Positions 1 through 6,783 of a stretch of DNA of 12,540 nucleotides are shown piece after piece (positions within the stretch are counted from its first letter, which is position 1; every line of letters begins with the position of its first letter). The position numbers and the translations under genes are program-made. The notes under the pieces are model-generated. The model ran no database searches, had not been told where the DNA came from, and saw nothing but the letters and a program-made list of their open reading frames with translations. This DNA comes from a bacterium (GTDB lineage Bacteria > Krumholzibacteriota > Krumholzibacteria > LZORAL124-64-63), in NCBI GenBank assembly GCA_003646045.1, contig QNDV01000029.1, forward strand, positions 1 to 12,540, written 5' to 3'.

Positions 1-171
1 AAATCCCGGGCCCGCGACTGTGAAAACCCCAACTCGCGCACCGCATACTGGTTCATCGACGAGCATTCGAAGTCGCGGTACAGCCGCCTCCGCATGACCT
101 CCCCGAACCACAGGACGGCGCATTGCTGGGCTTCTTCAAGAGCGGCCAGGGAACGGCGAAGGGAAGAATGA
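1..171 (+). CDS. 3' end of an unrecognised reading frame (partial)
   Basis: Frame 1 is open from the left edge to a TGA at 169-171, giving 56 residues of a protein whose start lies outside the window. The other two plus frames hit stops within the first 30 bases. The residues are rich in Arg, Ser and aromatic residues (WFIDEHSKSRYSRLR is typical) and end in a basic/acidic RRREE tail. I do not recognise a family. It could be the tail of a transposase-like or DNA-binding protein, or a chance open frame, since the segment is short. A competing frame over about 80-195 also reads like protein, so a frameshifted remnant is possible. Confidence 0.25.
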   Translation, partial: KSRARDCENPNSRTAYWFIDEHSKSRYSRLRMTSPNHRTAHCWASSRAARERRREE

Positions 172-502
172 ACACGAGCTGGAGATTGGCCTGAAACGAA
201 GGCAACAGCAGACATGGCGGTCCTCCTGACCTGGGTATTTGGGAGGTGCGAACAATATACGAAAATATGGCCAAAACCGCAAGCCCTAAAACAATATAAC
301 ACCGTAATAAACCAACATATTACGCCACACCGTGGCCCGCTTCTTGCTTCCCGTCCATCATCCCTAAACGAGGCCCCCGGGCGCCTCGTGCTCACGCCAA
401 AATCAGGCACCCCCAAAACCCCACCCAACACAAAAACACCCCGACCCGGCCACCTTCACAGGTGCCGGGTCGGGGCTCGATGGAACTGCGGGGATCCCCC
501 CT
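172..502. other. gene-free A-rich intergenic stretch
   Basis: About 330 bases without a convincing gene. The part from roughly 250 to 330 is distinctly AT-rich for this window (runs such as aaaacaatataac), and 395-436 is a C/A-rich stretch on the plus strand. Plus-strand frames open here have unusual composition and no ribosome-binding site, so I do not call them. Apart from the terminator at 431-475 for the minus-strand def operon, I see no RNA gene, repeat or promoter I could defend. Confidence 0.5.
431..475 (-). terminator. rho-independent terminator of the def/DUF309 operon
   Basis: The arms 439-454 and 461-475 pair as CCCCGACCCGGC(C)ACC with GGTGCCGGGTCGGGG: fifteen base pairs with one bulged C and a six-base loop. 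Read on the minus strand, the hairpin is followed at once by TGTTTTTGTG (432-436 is the A-run on the plus strand). It lies 28 bases after the stop of the DUF309-like gene, where the terminator of the minus-strand operon is expected. The plus-strand side has no T-run, so it should act mainly in one direction. Confidence 0.85.
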
Positions 503-877
503 CTAGTCGTCCGCCTTCGCCGCCAGTCTCAGCTGCGGCAGCAGGCTCACGTCGAAGTTGCGCCTGCCGCTACGCACGGCGCGGATCTCTTCCACGGCGC
601 GGCGAATACCTGCCAAGGCGGCCGTGACCTCGAAGTTCTGGTAGCGGAATCCGAAGTTGCGGAGCTTCTGCATGGCGCCCGTCAGTTTGGACTCGGCGTG
701 GTCGTAGCGGCCGGCGTGGACGTCGGCGTAGCCGGAGCAGGCGTCGTGCAGGCCCATCCAGAAGGCCTCGTCGCGACCCTGGGCCGTGGCCAGGCCTTCG
801 GCGGCGTGGTCGGACGCCTTGTCGAAGTGGCGTGCGTTGAAAGCGCGGATAGTATTGTGCAGAGCGGCGTCATTCAT
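503..877 (-). CDS. small DUF309-like helical protein
   Basis: A 124-residue protein. The start at 877 is preferred over an in-frame ATG at 910 because AAGGA lies 8 bases upstream of it, whereas 910 directly abuts the def stop and would have its leader inside def. Residues 8-75 follow the DUF309 pattern: an FN-x-RHF opening, a middle helix with WMGLHDACSGYADVHAGRY, then a KL-x-x-AMQKL helix, consistent with an all-alpha helical hairpin protein. The usual His-x-x-x-Glu residues of DUF309 near the first helix are poorly kept, so the assignment is by overall pattern. It is the distal gene of a two-gene unit with def, 33 bases downstream, and is followed by a strong terminator. Its function is unknown; a TPR-like helical hairpin is the alternative. 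Confidence 0.75.
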   Translation of the reverse strand: MNDAALHNTIRAFNARHFDKASDHAAEGLATAQGRDEAFWMGLHDACSGYADVHAGRYDHAESKLTGAMQKLRNFGFRYQNFEVTAALAGIRRAVEEIRAVRSGRRNFDVSLLPQLRLAAKADD

Positions 878-910
878 CGGCGGAATCCTTCTTCCATGAC
901 GCCGCCGCAC

Positions 911-1465
911 TCACTCTTCGGCGACGTCCTCCATGTCCTCGTCCGCCAGGTCCAGGAAGCGCGCGGCCTCCTCCTCGTAGCCAAACCTGGTGGTATCCTC
1001 GATGCGATCGACGTAGAGCACCCCGTCCAGATGGTCACACTCGTGCTGGGTGACCACGGCCGGAAAACCATCGAGTGCGATCTCGGTCTTCTTGCCCTGC
1101 TCGTTCCAGGCCTTCACCCGGATCTTGTCGGGCCGTTCGACCCAGCCGCGCATGCCGGGTAACGACAGGCACCCCTCGTACATGCCCAGCTGCTGCGCAC
1201 CGTCGAGGACCGTGACTTCCGGGTTGATCAGCACCCGGTATTGCGGTCGGCCCTCGTCGTCCGCCTCGCCGCCGGCAATCGCCAGCCGTACCGGCTGGTG
1301 AACCTGGGGCGCGGCCAAGCCGACGCCGTTGTACTCGATCATCGTTTCGAACATGTCGCGGATCAACCGCTGCACCTCGGGGCCGGTGATGGCCGCGGGG
1401 TCGATGATCTTGCACTTCTCGCGGAGCACGGGGTGCCCCATGCGAGCGACTTTCAGGATGGCCAT
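911..1465 (-). CDS. def: peptide deformylase
   Basis: Removes the formyl group from the N-terminal methionine of newly made proteins in the cytoplasm; an essential metalloenzyme in most bacteria. All three family motifs are intact in the 184 residues: GVGLAAPQ at 47-54, EGCLS at 97-101 with metal ligand Cys99, and QHECDHLDG at 140-148 with ligands His141 and His145 and catalytic Glu142. The N-terminus MAILKVARMGHPVLR is also typical. The length is normal; the last 20 residues form an acidic tail (DLADEDMEDVAEE). The ATG is preceded by GAGGAG (1476-1481) at 10 bases. It is the first gene of a short minus-strand unit and diverges from the phosphate transporter. In many genomes def pairs with fmt or priA; here it pairs instead with a DUF309-like gene. 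Confidence 0.97.
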   Translation of the reverse strand: MAILKVARMGHPVLREKCKIIDPAAITGPEVQRLIRDMFETMIEYNGVGLAAPQVHQPVRLAIAGGEADDEGRPQYRVLINPEVTVLDGAQQLGMYEGCLSLPGMRGWVERPDKIRVKAWNEQGKKTEIALDGFPAVVTQHECDHLDGVLYVDRIEDTTRFGYEEEAARFLDLADEDMEDVAEE

Positions 1466-1491
1466 GGGCGGATCGCTCCTCGTCGGGGATC

Positions 1492-1516
1492 ATGGTGGAA
1501 AGATCGGTCCCACCAT
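1492..1516. repeat. inverted repeat over the def promoter -10
   Basis: ATGGTGG (1492-1498) and its exact reverse complement CCACCAT (1510-1516) are separated by 11 bases. The right arm covers the predicted -10 element of def and the left arm lies just downstream of its expected transcription start. It could be an operator or a hairpin in the def leader; a 7-bp repeat can also arise by chance. Confidence 0.35.
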
Positions 1517-1539
1517 AAACCCAATCGCCGTGTTTGCAA
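1512..1539 (-). promoter_or_regulatory. putative sigma70 promoter of def
   Basis: On the minus strand TTGCAA (1534-1539) and TATGGT (1512-1517) are spaced by 16 bases; each matches four of six consensus positions. The start of transcription would fall near 1505, giving a leader of about 40 bases that carries GAGGAG before the def ATG. Both boxes are imperfect, so this is a prediction from position and spacing. Confidence 0.4.
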
Positions 1540-1744
1540 GAACAGGACCTGATCTCCACGGTAGTTAAAGGGTATGACGGCGCGGGGTTCGGCTATCGAC
1601 GACCAACGATAGACGGGAGAATTCTTCCGTTTCGGGCCCCATGGCGGCAGCTATTGCCGGTGAGACAAGGGTGCGCATCAGGCCGGAATCATGTCCCGAT
1701 ATCAAGCCCGGAAAGGCCCCGGGCCGGCACCCACTCAACAGCCC

Positions 1745-1772
1745 TTGACGTTCCTCGCTCCCGCCTTATACG
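1745..1772 (+). promoter_or_regulatory. putative sigma70 promoter of the phosphate transporter operon
   Basis: TTGACG (1745-1750, five of six) and TATACG (1767-1772, four of six) with a 16-base spacer. Transcription would begin near 1779, about 78 bases ahead of the ATG at 1857. No other pair this good is visible upstream of the operon. Confidence 0.5.
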
Positions 1773-1856
1773 TTTCCGCCGGACCCGCGCGGTACTTGCC
1801 GCAGGCAGCATCCACCACCCGTGCCTCGCCCCCTTGCGGCGACTGCCAGGAGCGCC

Positions 1857-3014
1857 ATGTCGACCGTCACCGACGCACCGTCCACCCACCCCTCCGGCCT
1901 GCGCATTCTCGTCAACATCCTGATCCTCGCGATTCTGCTCTACGTTTTCCTGCTGTCGATCGCCATGTTCGGCGCGGCCTTCAAACTGGTGGGCAAGGGC
2001 TTCAGCGAGCAGCTCATCGCCACCACCACCAATCCGGTCATCGGACTGCTCATCGGCTTGTTGGCCACGTCGCTGATCCAGAGTTCGTCCAGCACCACTT
2101 CCATCGTGGTGGGCATGGTGGCCGGCGGCGCACTGACGGTGCCGGGGGCCATTCCCATCATCATGGGCGCCAACATGGGCACGACGGTGACCAACACCCT
2201 GGTGGCCATGACGTCCATCAACAGGCGGACCGAATTCCAGCGCGCGTTTGCCGGCGCGACCATGCACGACTTCTTCAACATCCTGACCATCGCCCTGCTT
2301 TTCCCGCTGGAGCAGGCGACCCACTTCCTGGAAAATTCGGCCACTTGGCTGAGCACCCTGCTGGTGGGCGCCGAGGGCCAGAAATTCCCCAACCCGGTCA
2401 AGGCTTCGGTCGAGCCGGTGGTCCACCAAGTGCAGGATCTGCTTACCGATACCATGGGTCTGCCCAACAGCGGGGCCACCATCGTCATGGTGGTGCTGGC
2501 GCTGATCGGAATCTTTTTCGCACTGACCTTCCTGACGAAGGTGCTCAAGGGACTGGTGCTGAGCCGGGCCGAGGGCTCGTTCACCAGGAACGTTCGCAAC
2601 GGCGGCCTGGCGGCCATGTTCGTCGGCCTGTTGGTGACGGTGGGCGTCCAGAGCAGCTCCATCACCACCAGCCTGCTGATACCCCTGATCGGAGCGGGCA
2701 TCGTGCCCCTCGAGTCAGCCTTTGCCGTAACCCTGGGCGCCAACGTGGGTACCACGGTCACGGCCCTGCTGGCGTCCATGACCGGCACGCCGGCGGCGTT
2801 GACGGTGGCACTGGTACACTTGCTGTTCAACATCACTGGCATCATCGTCATCTACCCCATCCCGTTCCTGCGGCGCATACCCATACGCCTGGCCCGGGCC
2901 CTGGCGGCGCAGACAGCCAGGCGGCGCTGGTTCGCATTCGTCTATATGGTGGGGGTCTTCTTCGTGATGCCGCTGCTCTTCGTAGTCATCGACAGGGTCC
3001 TGCGGGGCTCCTGA
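1857..3014 (+). CDS. Na+/phosphate cotransporter (PF02690 family)
   Basis: An inner-membrane sodium-coupled phosphate transporter of the NptA/SLC34-like family. The 385 residues show the two inverted half-repeats that define the family: QSSSSTTS at 75-82 with GANMGTTVT at 104-112, and QSSSITTS at 265-272 with GANVGTTVT at 294-302. The QSSS segments form the substrate and sodium sites in the family. About eight hydrophobic segments are visible, the first at roughly 16-40. The start at 1857 has AGGAG (1848-1852), though only 4 bases away; an in-frame GTG at 1821 would add 12 residues with no better site. Many bacterial members carry a C-terminal PhoU domain; this one stops after its last membrane segment, and the PhoU part is the next gene 17 bases on. 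Confidence 0.93.
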   Translation: MSTVTDAPSTHPSGLRILVNILILAILLYVFLLSIAMFGAAFKLVGKGFSEQLIATTTNPVIGLLIGLLATSLIQSSSSTTSIVVGMVAGGALTVPGAIPIIMGANMGTTVTNTLVAMTSINRRTEFQRAFAGATMHDFFNILTIALLFPLEQATHFLENSATWLSTLLVGAEGQKFPNPVKASVEPVVHQVQDLLTDTMGLPNSGATIVMVVLALIGIFFALTFLTKVLKGLVLSRAEGSFTRNVRNGGLAAMFVGLLVTVGVQSSSITTSLLIPLIGAGIVPLESAFAVTLGANVGTTVTALLASMTGTPAALTVALVHLLFNITGIIVIYPIPFLRRIPIRLARALAAQTARRRWFAFVYMVGVFFVMPLLFVVIDRVLRGS

Positions 3015-3031
3015 CACTGTTGGAGGATATC

Positions 3032-3706
3032 ATGGGTTTGGGATCGTTCATGGACCTGTTCCGCTCGGACAACTGGAGTGCCGAGCTGGTGGAGAAAATC
3101 AACCGCATGCTGGCCCTGGGCGCGGACATGTACGCCTACACCACCAATGTCGTGATCGACGGGGCGCCCGACGACGATCCGCAGAAGCAGGTCTACGACC
3201 GTGACCAGAAAATCAACCGGATCGAGCGCAAGATCCGCCGCCGCGTGGTGTCACGCCTGGCTCTGGGCGAGGGCGGTTCGGATATCGCCTCCGCGCTGAT
3301 TTTCACCAACGTGGTCAAGGACGGCGAGCGCATCGGCGACTACATCAAGAACCTGCACGAGGTGAACGCCATGATCGCCGACGGGGATCGCAAGCTCTAC
3401 CAGGAGCGCCTGGGCGACACCACCCGCACCATCGCCGATCTCTTTGCCAAGGCACGCCAGGCCTTCTCCGAAAGCGACGAGGAACTTGCCGGCCTGGTGA
3501 TCAAGCGGGCCAAGAGTGAGGGCCGGTCCTACGAGGACGCCATCCGCGACATCACCATGGGCGATCTCCCCACGCGCGACGCCGTCTGCCTGGTACTGAT
3601 CCTGCGCTTCTACAAGCGCCTGGTGGCCCACATGAGCAACATCGCCACCACCGTCGTCATGCCCGTCGACATGATCGACTTCTACGACGAGCCGGGCGAG
3701 GAATAG
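3032..3706 (+). CDS. PhoU-domain protein
   Basis: A 224-residue soluble, alpha-helical protein with PhoU-type features: KINRMLALGADMYAY near 22-36, an acidic/basic DRDQKINRIERKIRRR helix at 57-72, and the characteristic KDGERIGDYIKNL at 96-108. The second half ends with RLVAHMSNIATTVV, like the closing helix of PhoU bundles. PhoU proteins bind metal clusters and restrain phosphate uptake. The ATG at 3032 follows GGAGG (3022-3026) at 5 bases, and the gene sits 17 bases after the cotransporter, so the two are almost certainly co-transcribed. It is most likely the detached equivalent of the C-terminal PhoU domain found fused to such transporters. No PstSCAB or PhoR/PhoB gene is nearby. No clear terminator follows. 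Confidence 0.88.
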   Translation: MGLGSFMDLFRSDNWSAELVEKINRMLALGADMYAYTTNVVIDGAPDDDPQKQVYDRDQKINRIERKIRRRVVSRLALGEGGSDIASALIFTNVVKDGERIGDYIKNLHEVNAMIADGDRKLYQERLGDTTRTIADLFAKARQAFSESDEELAGLVIKRAKSEGRSYEDAIRDITMGDLPTRDAVCLVLILRFYKRLVAHMSNIATTVVMPVDMIDFYDEPGEE

Positions 3707-3756
3707 CAGGCTGTCGAAAAACTCCTCCCGGCGTCACGCACGACCAGTCAATTTGG

Positions 3757-3765
3757 TGTTATACT
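3757..3765 (+). promoter_or_regulatory. putative extended -10 promoter of the exported protein gene
   Basis: TGTTATACT fits the TGnTATAAT extended -10 consensus (TATACT five of six). No -35 box is visible at the usual distance, which is common for extended -10 promoters. Transcription would start near 3772, giving a leader of about 64 bases that contains nested short inverted repeats (GGCGG/CCGCC enclosing ACCG/CGGT). Confidence 0.5.
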
Positions 3766-3835
3766 CCATGGTGAGCCGGCGGTAGCCTACCGTTTTGGAC
3801 ACGGTTGTGCGCCGCCGTGGACAGGGAGGGCTACC

Positions 3836-4438
3836 ATGCCACTGAAGACCACGATCCTGACGGCAACCATCCTGCTGACCATCCTCGCCACCACCACCCG
3901 GGCCTACGATCTGTACCTGGATATCGACACGGATAACGACCCCGCCACCATCAACGATTTCACCTGGGACAGTTCGTGCACGGTGCGGCTGGTGCTGGTC
4001 CCTTCCTATCCGGAGGAGGAGATCTGGTCGGTGGACTTCGGACTGGGCGGCTCGTGCCTCGACTGCGGGGGTGTGTTCAACTACGGCACCGGCCACGACC
4101 TGGGTGATATGCAGACCTGGACCTGGCAACCCCACGCCTATTTCGCCGGCACCTGGGAAAGCGCGACCATGCTGGATTGCCCCGCGGCCACGGGTTTCCA
4201 CGACGTTTACCACGCCGAGTCCATCGTCGACTGCTGTTTCGTGCCCGGGGAACCGGTGTTCTTCGGCACCTTCCGCGCCTGGACCGCCGACACGCCTGGA
4301 GGCTGCGCCGTACCCTCGAACCTGGCGATCATGCACGAGCAGGGAGTGGACGGGGTGTGGAACTACATCCAGATCGGGGAACCGGCGGTGGGCGGCAATA
4401 AACGCAGCTGGAGCGCCATCAAGAGTCTGTATAGATGA
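3836..4438 (+). CDS. exported Cys-rich protein of unknown function
   Basis: I do not recognise a named family. The 200 residues start with a signal peptide (hydrophobic core 7-19, likely cleavage after Thr-Arg-Ala at 21-23), so the mature protein of about 177 residues begins YDLYLDID. It has seven cysteines (48, 74, 77, 115, 133, 134, 157), including CLDC and CC pairs that suggest disulfides, and is rich in Trp, Gly and acidic residues: a beta-rich periplasmic or surface protein by appearance. Similar small exported proteins are common in Krumholzibacteria/Eisenbacteria-like genomes, from memory of their style. There is no lipobox and no anchoring tail. GGGAGG (3824-3829) precedes the ATG by 6 bases. 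It is a single gene with its own promoter and converges on the YciI gene. Confidence 0.75.
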   Translation: MPLKTTILTATILLTILATTTRAYDLYLDIDTDNDPATINDFTWDSSCTVRLVLVPSYPEEEIWSVDFGLGGSCLDCGGVFNYGTGHDLGDMQTWTWQPHAYFAGTWESATMLDCPAATGFHDVYHAESIVDCCFVPGEPVFFGTFRAWTADTPGGCAVPSNLAIMHEQGVDGVWNYIQIGEPAVGGNKRSWSAIKSLYR

Positions 4439-4446
4439 CAAGCCGG

Positions 4447-4469
4447 GCCGGGGAGCCTACTCCGCCGGC
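4447..4469. terminator. hairpin between convergent genes (possible bidirectional terminator)
   Basis: GCCGGGGAG (4447-4455) pairs with CTCC-g-CCGGC (4460-4469), nine base pairs with one bulged G and a four-base loop. It sits 8 bases after the exported protein stop and its loop covers the stop codon of the YciI gene. Neither side has a T-run, so it may only pause polymerase or protect transcript ends. Confidence 0.4.
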
Positions 4470-4771
4470 CGCTCACCCATCAGTGCCAAGCGGAACGGCC
4501 ACAACTCGCCGCTCATGACACCGCCGTCCACCGCGGGATCGGTGGCCATGAATTCCCGTGCCGCGTCCTCGTCAGGCGCCAGGAACACCACTATGCCGAA
4601 AGTCCCGGGGTCGTCCGTGGCCGTGCGGCCCGCCAGGATCACCACTCCCGCCTCGGTGGCCCGCTGCAGGTAGGCGAAGTGCTCGCCCACGATCTGCTGC
4701 TCCCGTTCGTCGGGACCATCGGTCAGCATGGCGTGACGGGCGGCCTTCAGGTAGTAGATGAACTGGTTCAC
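4457..4771 (-). CDS. YciI-family protein
   Basis: A 104-residue protein of the YCII-related family (PF03795), a ferredoxin-like dimeric fold. The family pattern is present: His31 in EHFAYLQ, an AGVVILAGRT strand at 41-50, GTFGIVVF at 57-64, then EDAAREFMATDPAVDGG at 68-84 with Asp78, the putative His-Asp pair, and WPF near the end. The biochemical role of most members is unknown. The start is GTG at 4771: no ATG is available, and AGGTGA just upstream serves as ribosome-binding site while also containing the exporter stop. Only 3 bases separate the genes, so translation is probably coupled to the ABC exporter. That coupling suggests a shared transcript but does not prove a shared function. Confidence 0.85.
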   Translation of the reverse strand: MNQFIYYLKAARHAMLTDGPDEREQQIVGEHFAYLQRATEAGVVILAGRTATDDPGTFGIVVFLAPDEDAAREFMATDPAVDGGVMSGELWPFRLALMGERPAE

Positions 4772-4774
4772 GGG

Positions 4775-6709
4775 TCACCTCGAAAACTGCATGGTGTAGA
4801 GCTCCTTGTACCGCCCCCCGGCCGCCAGCAACTCGTCATGGGTACCCATCTGCACTATCTCGCCCCGTTCCACCAGGTAGATCCGGTCCACGTTCTGGAT
4901 GGTGGACAGGCGGTGGGCAATGACGATGGTGGTGCGGTGTTGCACCAGGTGATCGATGGCTTCCTGCACCAGCTGCTCGGACTCGGTGTCCAGGGCACTG
5001 GTGGCCTCGTCCAGCAACAGCAGGGGCGGGTTGCGCAGGATAGCCCGGGCGATGGAGACCCGCTGGCGCTGGCCGCCAGACAGCTTCAATCCCCGGTCGC
5101 CGATGATGGTGTCATAGCCGTCGGGCAGGTTCATGATGAACCCGTCGGCGTTGGCGGCACGCGCCGCGGCACGCACCTCTTCGAGGCTCACTTCGTCCAC
5201 ACCGTAGGCGATGTTGTCGCGGATGGAGTCGTGGAACAGGATCACTTCCTGCGTGACGATGCCCAGGTTGCGCCGCAGCGAGGCCAGGTTCGCCTCGCGC
5301 AGGTCCACACCGTCAATGCGCACGGTCCCCTCCTGGGGGTGGTAGAAGCCGGGAATCAGATCCACCATGGTGCTCTTGCCAGAACCGCTGCTGCCCACGA
5401 GGGCCACTACCTCACCCGGCGCCACCTGCAACGAGATTCCGCGCAACACCGGTTCACCGGGAATGTAGCTGAAGTGCACGTTGTCGAACTCGACCCGGCC
5501 CTCGATGGTGTCCAGCATTACGCCCGCCCCGGGATCGGCCACCTCGGCCTCGTCGTCCAGTACACTGAAGATGCGGTCCGCCGCCGCGATGCCCGCCTGG
5601 ATCTCGGCGTTCACCGAGCCGAGGATCTTCAGGGGCCGCACCATGGAGAAGATGGCGAACAGGAAGACGATGAACAGGTCCGGCGCCATCACGCCGCCGG
5701 TGAACACCTTCGAACCGCCGTACCACAACAGCACCAGGCCCACGATGGAGGTGAGCTGTTCGGTGAGGGGCGAACTCAGTTTCATGCGCCGGTTGAAGCG
5801 GAAGATCTGCTTGAACAACTCCTGCGACCGCACCAGGAACTTGCCGATCTCGAAGTCCTCGCGGGCAAAGGCCTTGATGACCCGGATGCCATAGACCGTT
5901 TCCTGCAGGTTGGAAGTGATCCTGGCCATCTCCTCCTGCTGCAGGTGGCTGATGCGCCGCACGCCCTTGCCGATGCGCACGATGGCGATCACGCTCAGCG
6001 GCATCAGCGTCAAGGCCAGCAGGGTCAGCTTCCAACTCAGGATCAAGGCCACCGTCAGGTACATCAGGATGAAGATGGGGGCCCGGATCACGTTGCTGAA
6101 ACTCACATTGATGCAGCGCTGGGCGTTGATGATGTCGTTGGTGGCGCGGCTGATCAGTTCGCCCGCCTTGTGGTGGTGGTAGAACGCCAGGGGCATGGCC
6201 GTCAACTTGGCGTAGAGCTGGTTCCTGAGGTCCCGGACCACGCCCTCGCTGACGCGCACCATCAGCAGTTCCTGGATGTAGCAGGTCACGTTCTTCAGCA
6301 GCAGCAGAACGAAGGCGATGATGCAGATCCGTTGCAGCGATTCCTGCTTGGTGCCCCGCATCAGGGTGCTTTCCACCCAGTCCTGGAAAACGATCTTGGC
6401 CCGGTCGAAGAGATCCATCTTGTCTTCGAGATAGGCCAGCTTGTCGCGGCTGTCTGCATCCTGGACGGCATCCGCAGCCACGGTCGTGTCCACCGGCGCA
6501 CCGGCAATAGTGGTGGCAGCCGATCCCGTCACCGCCAATTCGGTCGTGGGCAGCGGACTCTCATCCAGGAACAGTGCCTTCAGGAACGGTGAGATCATGG
6601 TGAAGCTGAAGACGCTGAAAAAGGAGAACAACACCATGAAGACGAAGGCCGCCACCGCCTGGGAGGCGTAGGGCCGGATCATCTTCAGCATGCGCCAGTA
6701 GGATTGCAA
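4775..6709 (-). CDS. MsbA-like ABC exporter, fused membrane and ATPase domains
   Basis: A 644-residue half-transporter expected to work as a homodimer in the inner membrane, probably flipping lipid A core or another lipid. The membrane domain spans about 1-380. The ATPase domain has Walker A GSSGSGKST (439-447), Q-loop Gln487, signature LSGGQ (543-547), Walker B LLLLDE (563-568), D-loop SALD (571-574) and switch His599, so it looks fully active. Between the first two membrane helices (about 18-47 and 126-150) lies a loop of about 80 residues that is Ala/Thr/Asp-rich; E. coli MsbA (582 residues) lacks it, and FCB-group homologues tend to have it. The start is TTG at 6709 with GAGAGG 9 bases upstream; an ATG six codons in has no such site, and the frame is closed at 6734-6736. 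Substrate is inferred from family only. Confidence 0.93.
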   Translation of the reverse strand: MQSYWRMLKMIRPYASQAVAAFVFMVLFSFFSVFSFTMISPFLKALFLDESPLPTTELAVTGSAATTIAGAPVDTTVAADAVQDADSRDKLAYLEDKMDLFDRAKIVFQDWVESTLMRGTKQESLQRICIIAFVLLLLKNVTCYIQELLMVRVSEGVVRDLRNQLYAKLTAMPLAFYHHHKAGELISRATNDIINAQRCINVSFSNVIRAPIFILMYLTVALILSWKLTLLALTLMPLSVIAIVRIGKGVRRISHLQQEEMARITSNLQETVYGIRVIKAFAREDFEIGKFLVRSQELFKQIFRFNRRMKLSSPLTEQLTSIVGLVLLWYGGSKVFTGGVMAPDLFIVFLFAIFSMVRPLKILGSVNAEIQAGIAAADRIFSVLDDEAEVADPGAGVMLDTIEGRVEFDNVHFSYIPGEPVLRGISLQVAPGEVVALVGSSGSGKSTMVDLIPGFYHPQEGTVRIDGVDLREANLASLRRNLGIVTQEVILFHDSIRDNIAYGVDEVSLEEVRAAARAANADGFIMNLPDGYDTIIGDRGLKLSGGQRQRVSIARAILRNPPLLLLDEATSALDTESEQLVQEAIDHLVQHRTTIVIAHRLSTIQNVDRIYLVERGEIVQMGTHDELLAAGGRYKELYTMQFSR

Positions 6710-6783
6710 GTCGGCGGGCCTCTCGGCGGTGGGTCAACGGACTGTCGGCGTCCGCCACAATGTCACCGATGGCCACGGGAGCG

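Larger units (their letters stand above)
1466..1856. other. divergent intergenic region between def and the phosphate transporter
   Basis: About 390 bases holding no convincing gene. It contains a putative def promoter with an inverted repeat near 1492-1539 and a putative transporter promoter at 1745-1772. Two open frames run through it: a minus-strand one that overlaps def in another frame, and the upstream part of a long plus-strand frame from 1691. Neither has a ribosome-binding site or a recognisable product. I see no PhoB-type direct repeats ahead of the phosphate genes. Confidence 0.5.

Noticed and set aside
1035..1559. 174-codon minus-strand frame overlapping def
   Set aside because: The def frame carries all catalytic motifs; this frame is a frame-shifted Arg/Pro/Gly-rich reading of the same DNA.
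1691..3706. 671-codon plus-strand open frame across the transporter and PhoU genes
   Set aside because: Only its last third (from 3032) is real, as the PhoU-domain protein. The upstream part lies in the wrong frame over a clear Na+/phosphate cotransporter and has a His/Arg/Gly-rich shadow composition.
3734..4441. 235-codon minus-strand frame antisense to the exported protein
   Set aside because: The plus-strand frame has a signal peptide, ribosome-binding site and promoter; the antisense frame is Gly/Val/His-rich with no recognisable feature.
4679..6592. 637-codon plus-strand open frame antisense to the ABC exporter
   Set aside because: It is the complement of a well-supported transporter, rich in His, Gln and Asp with no domain; a typical high-GC shadow frame.
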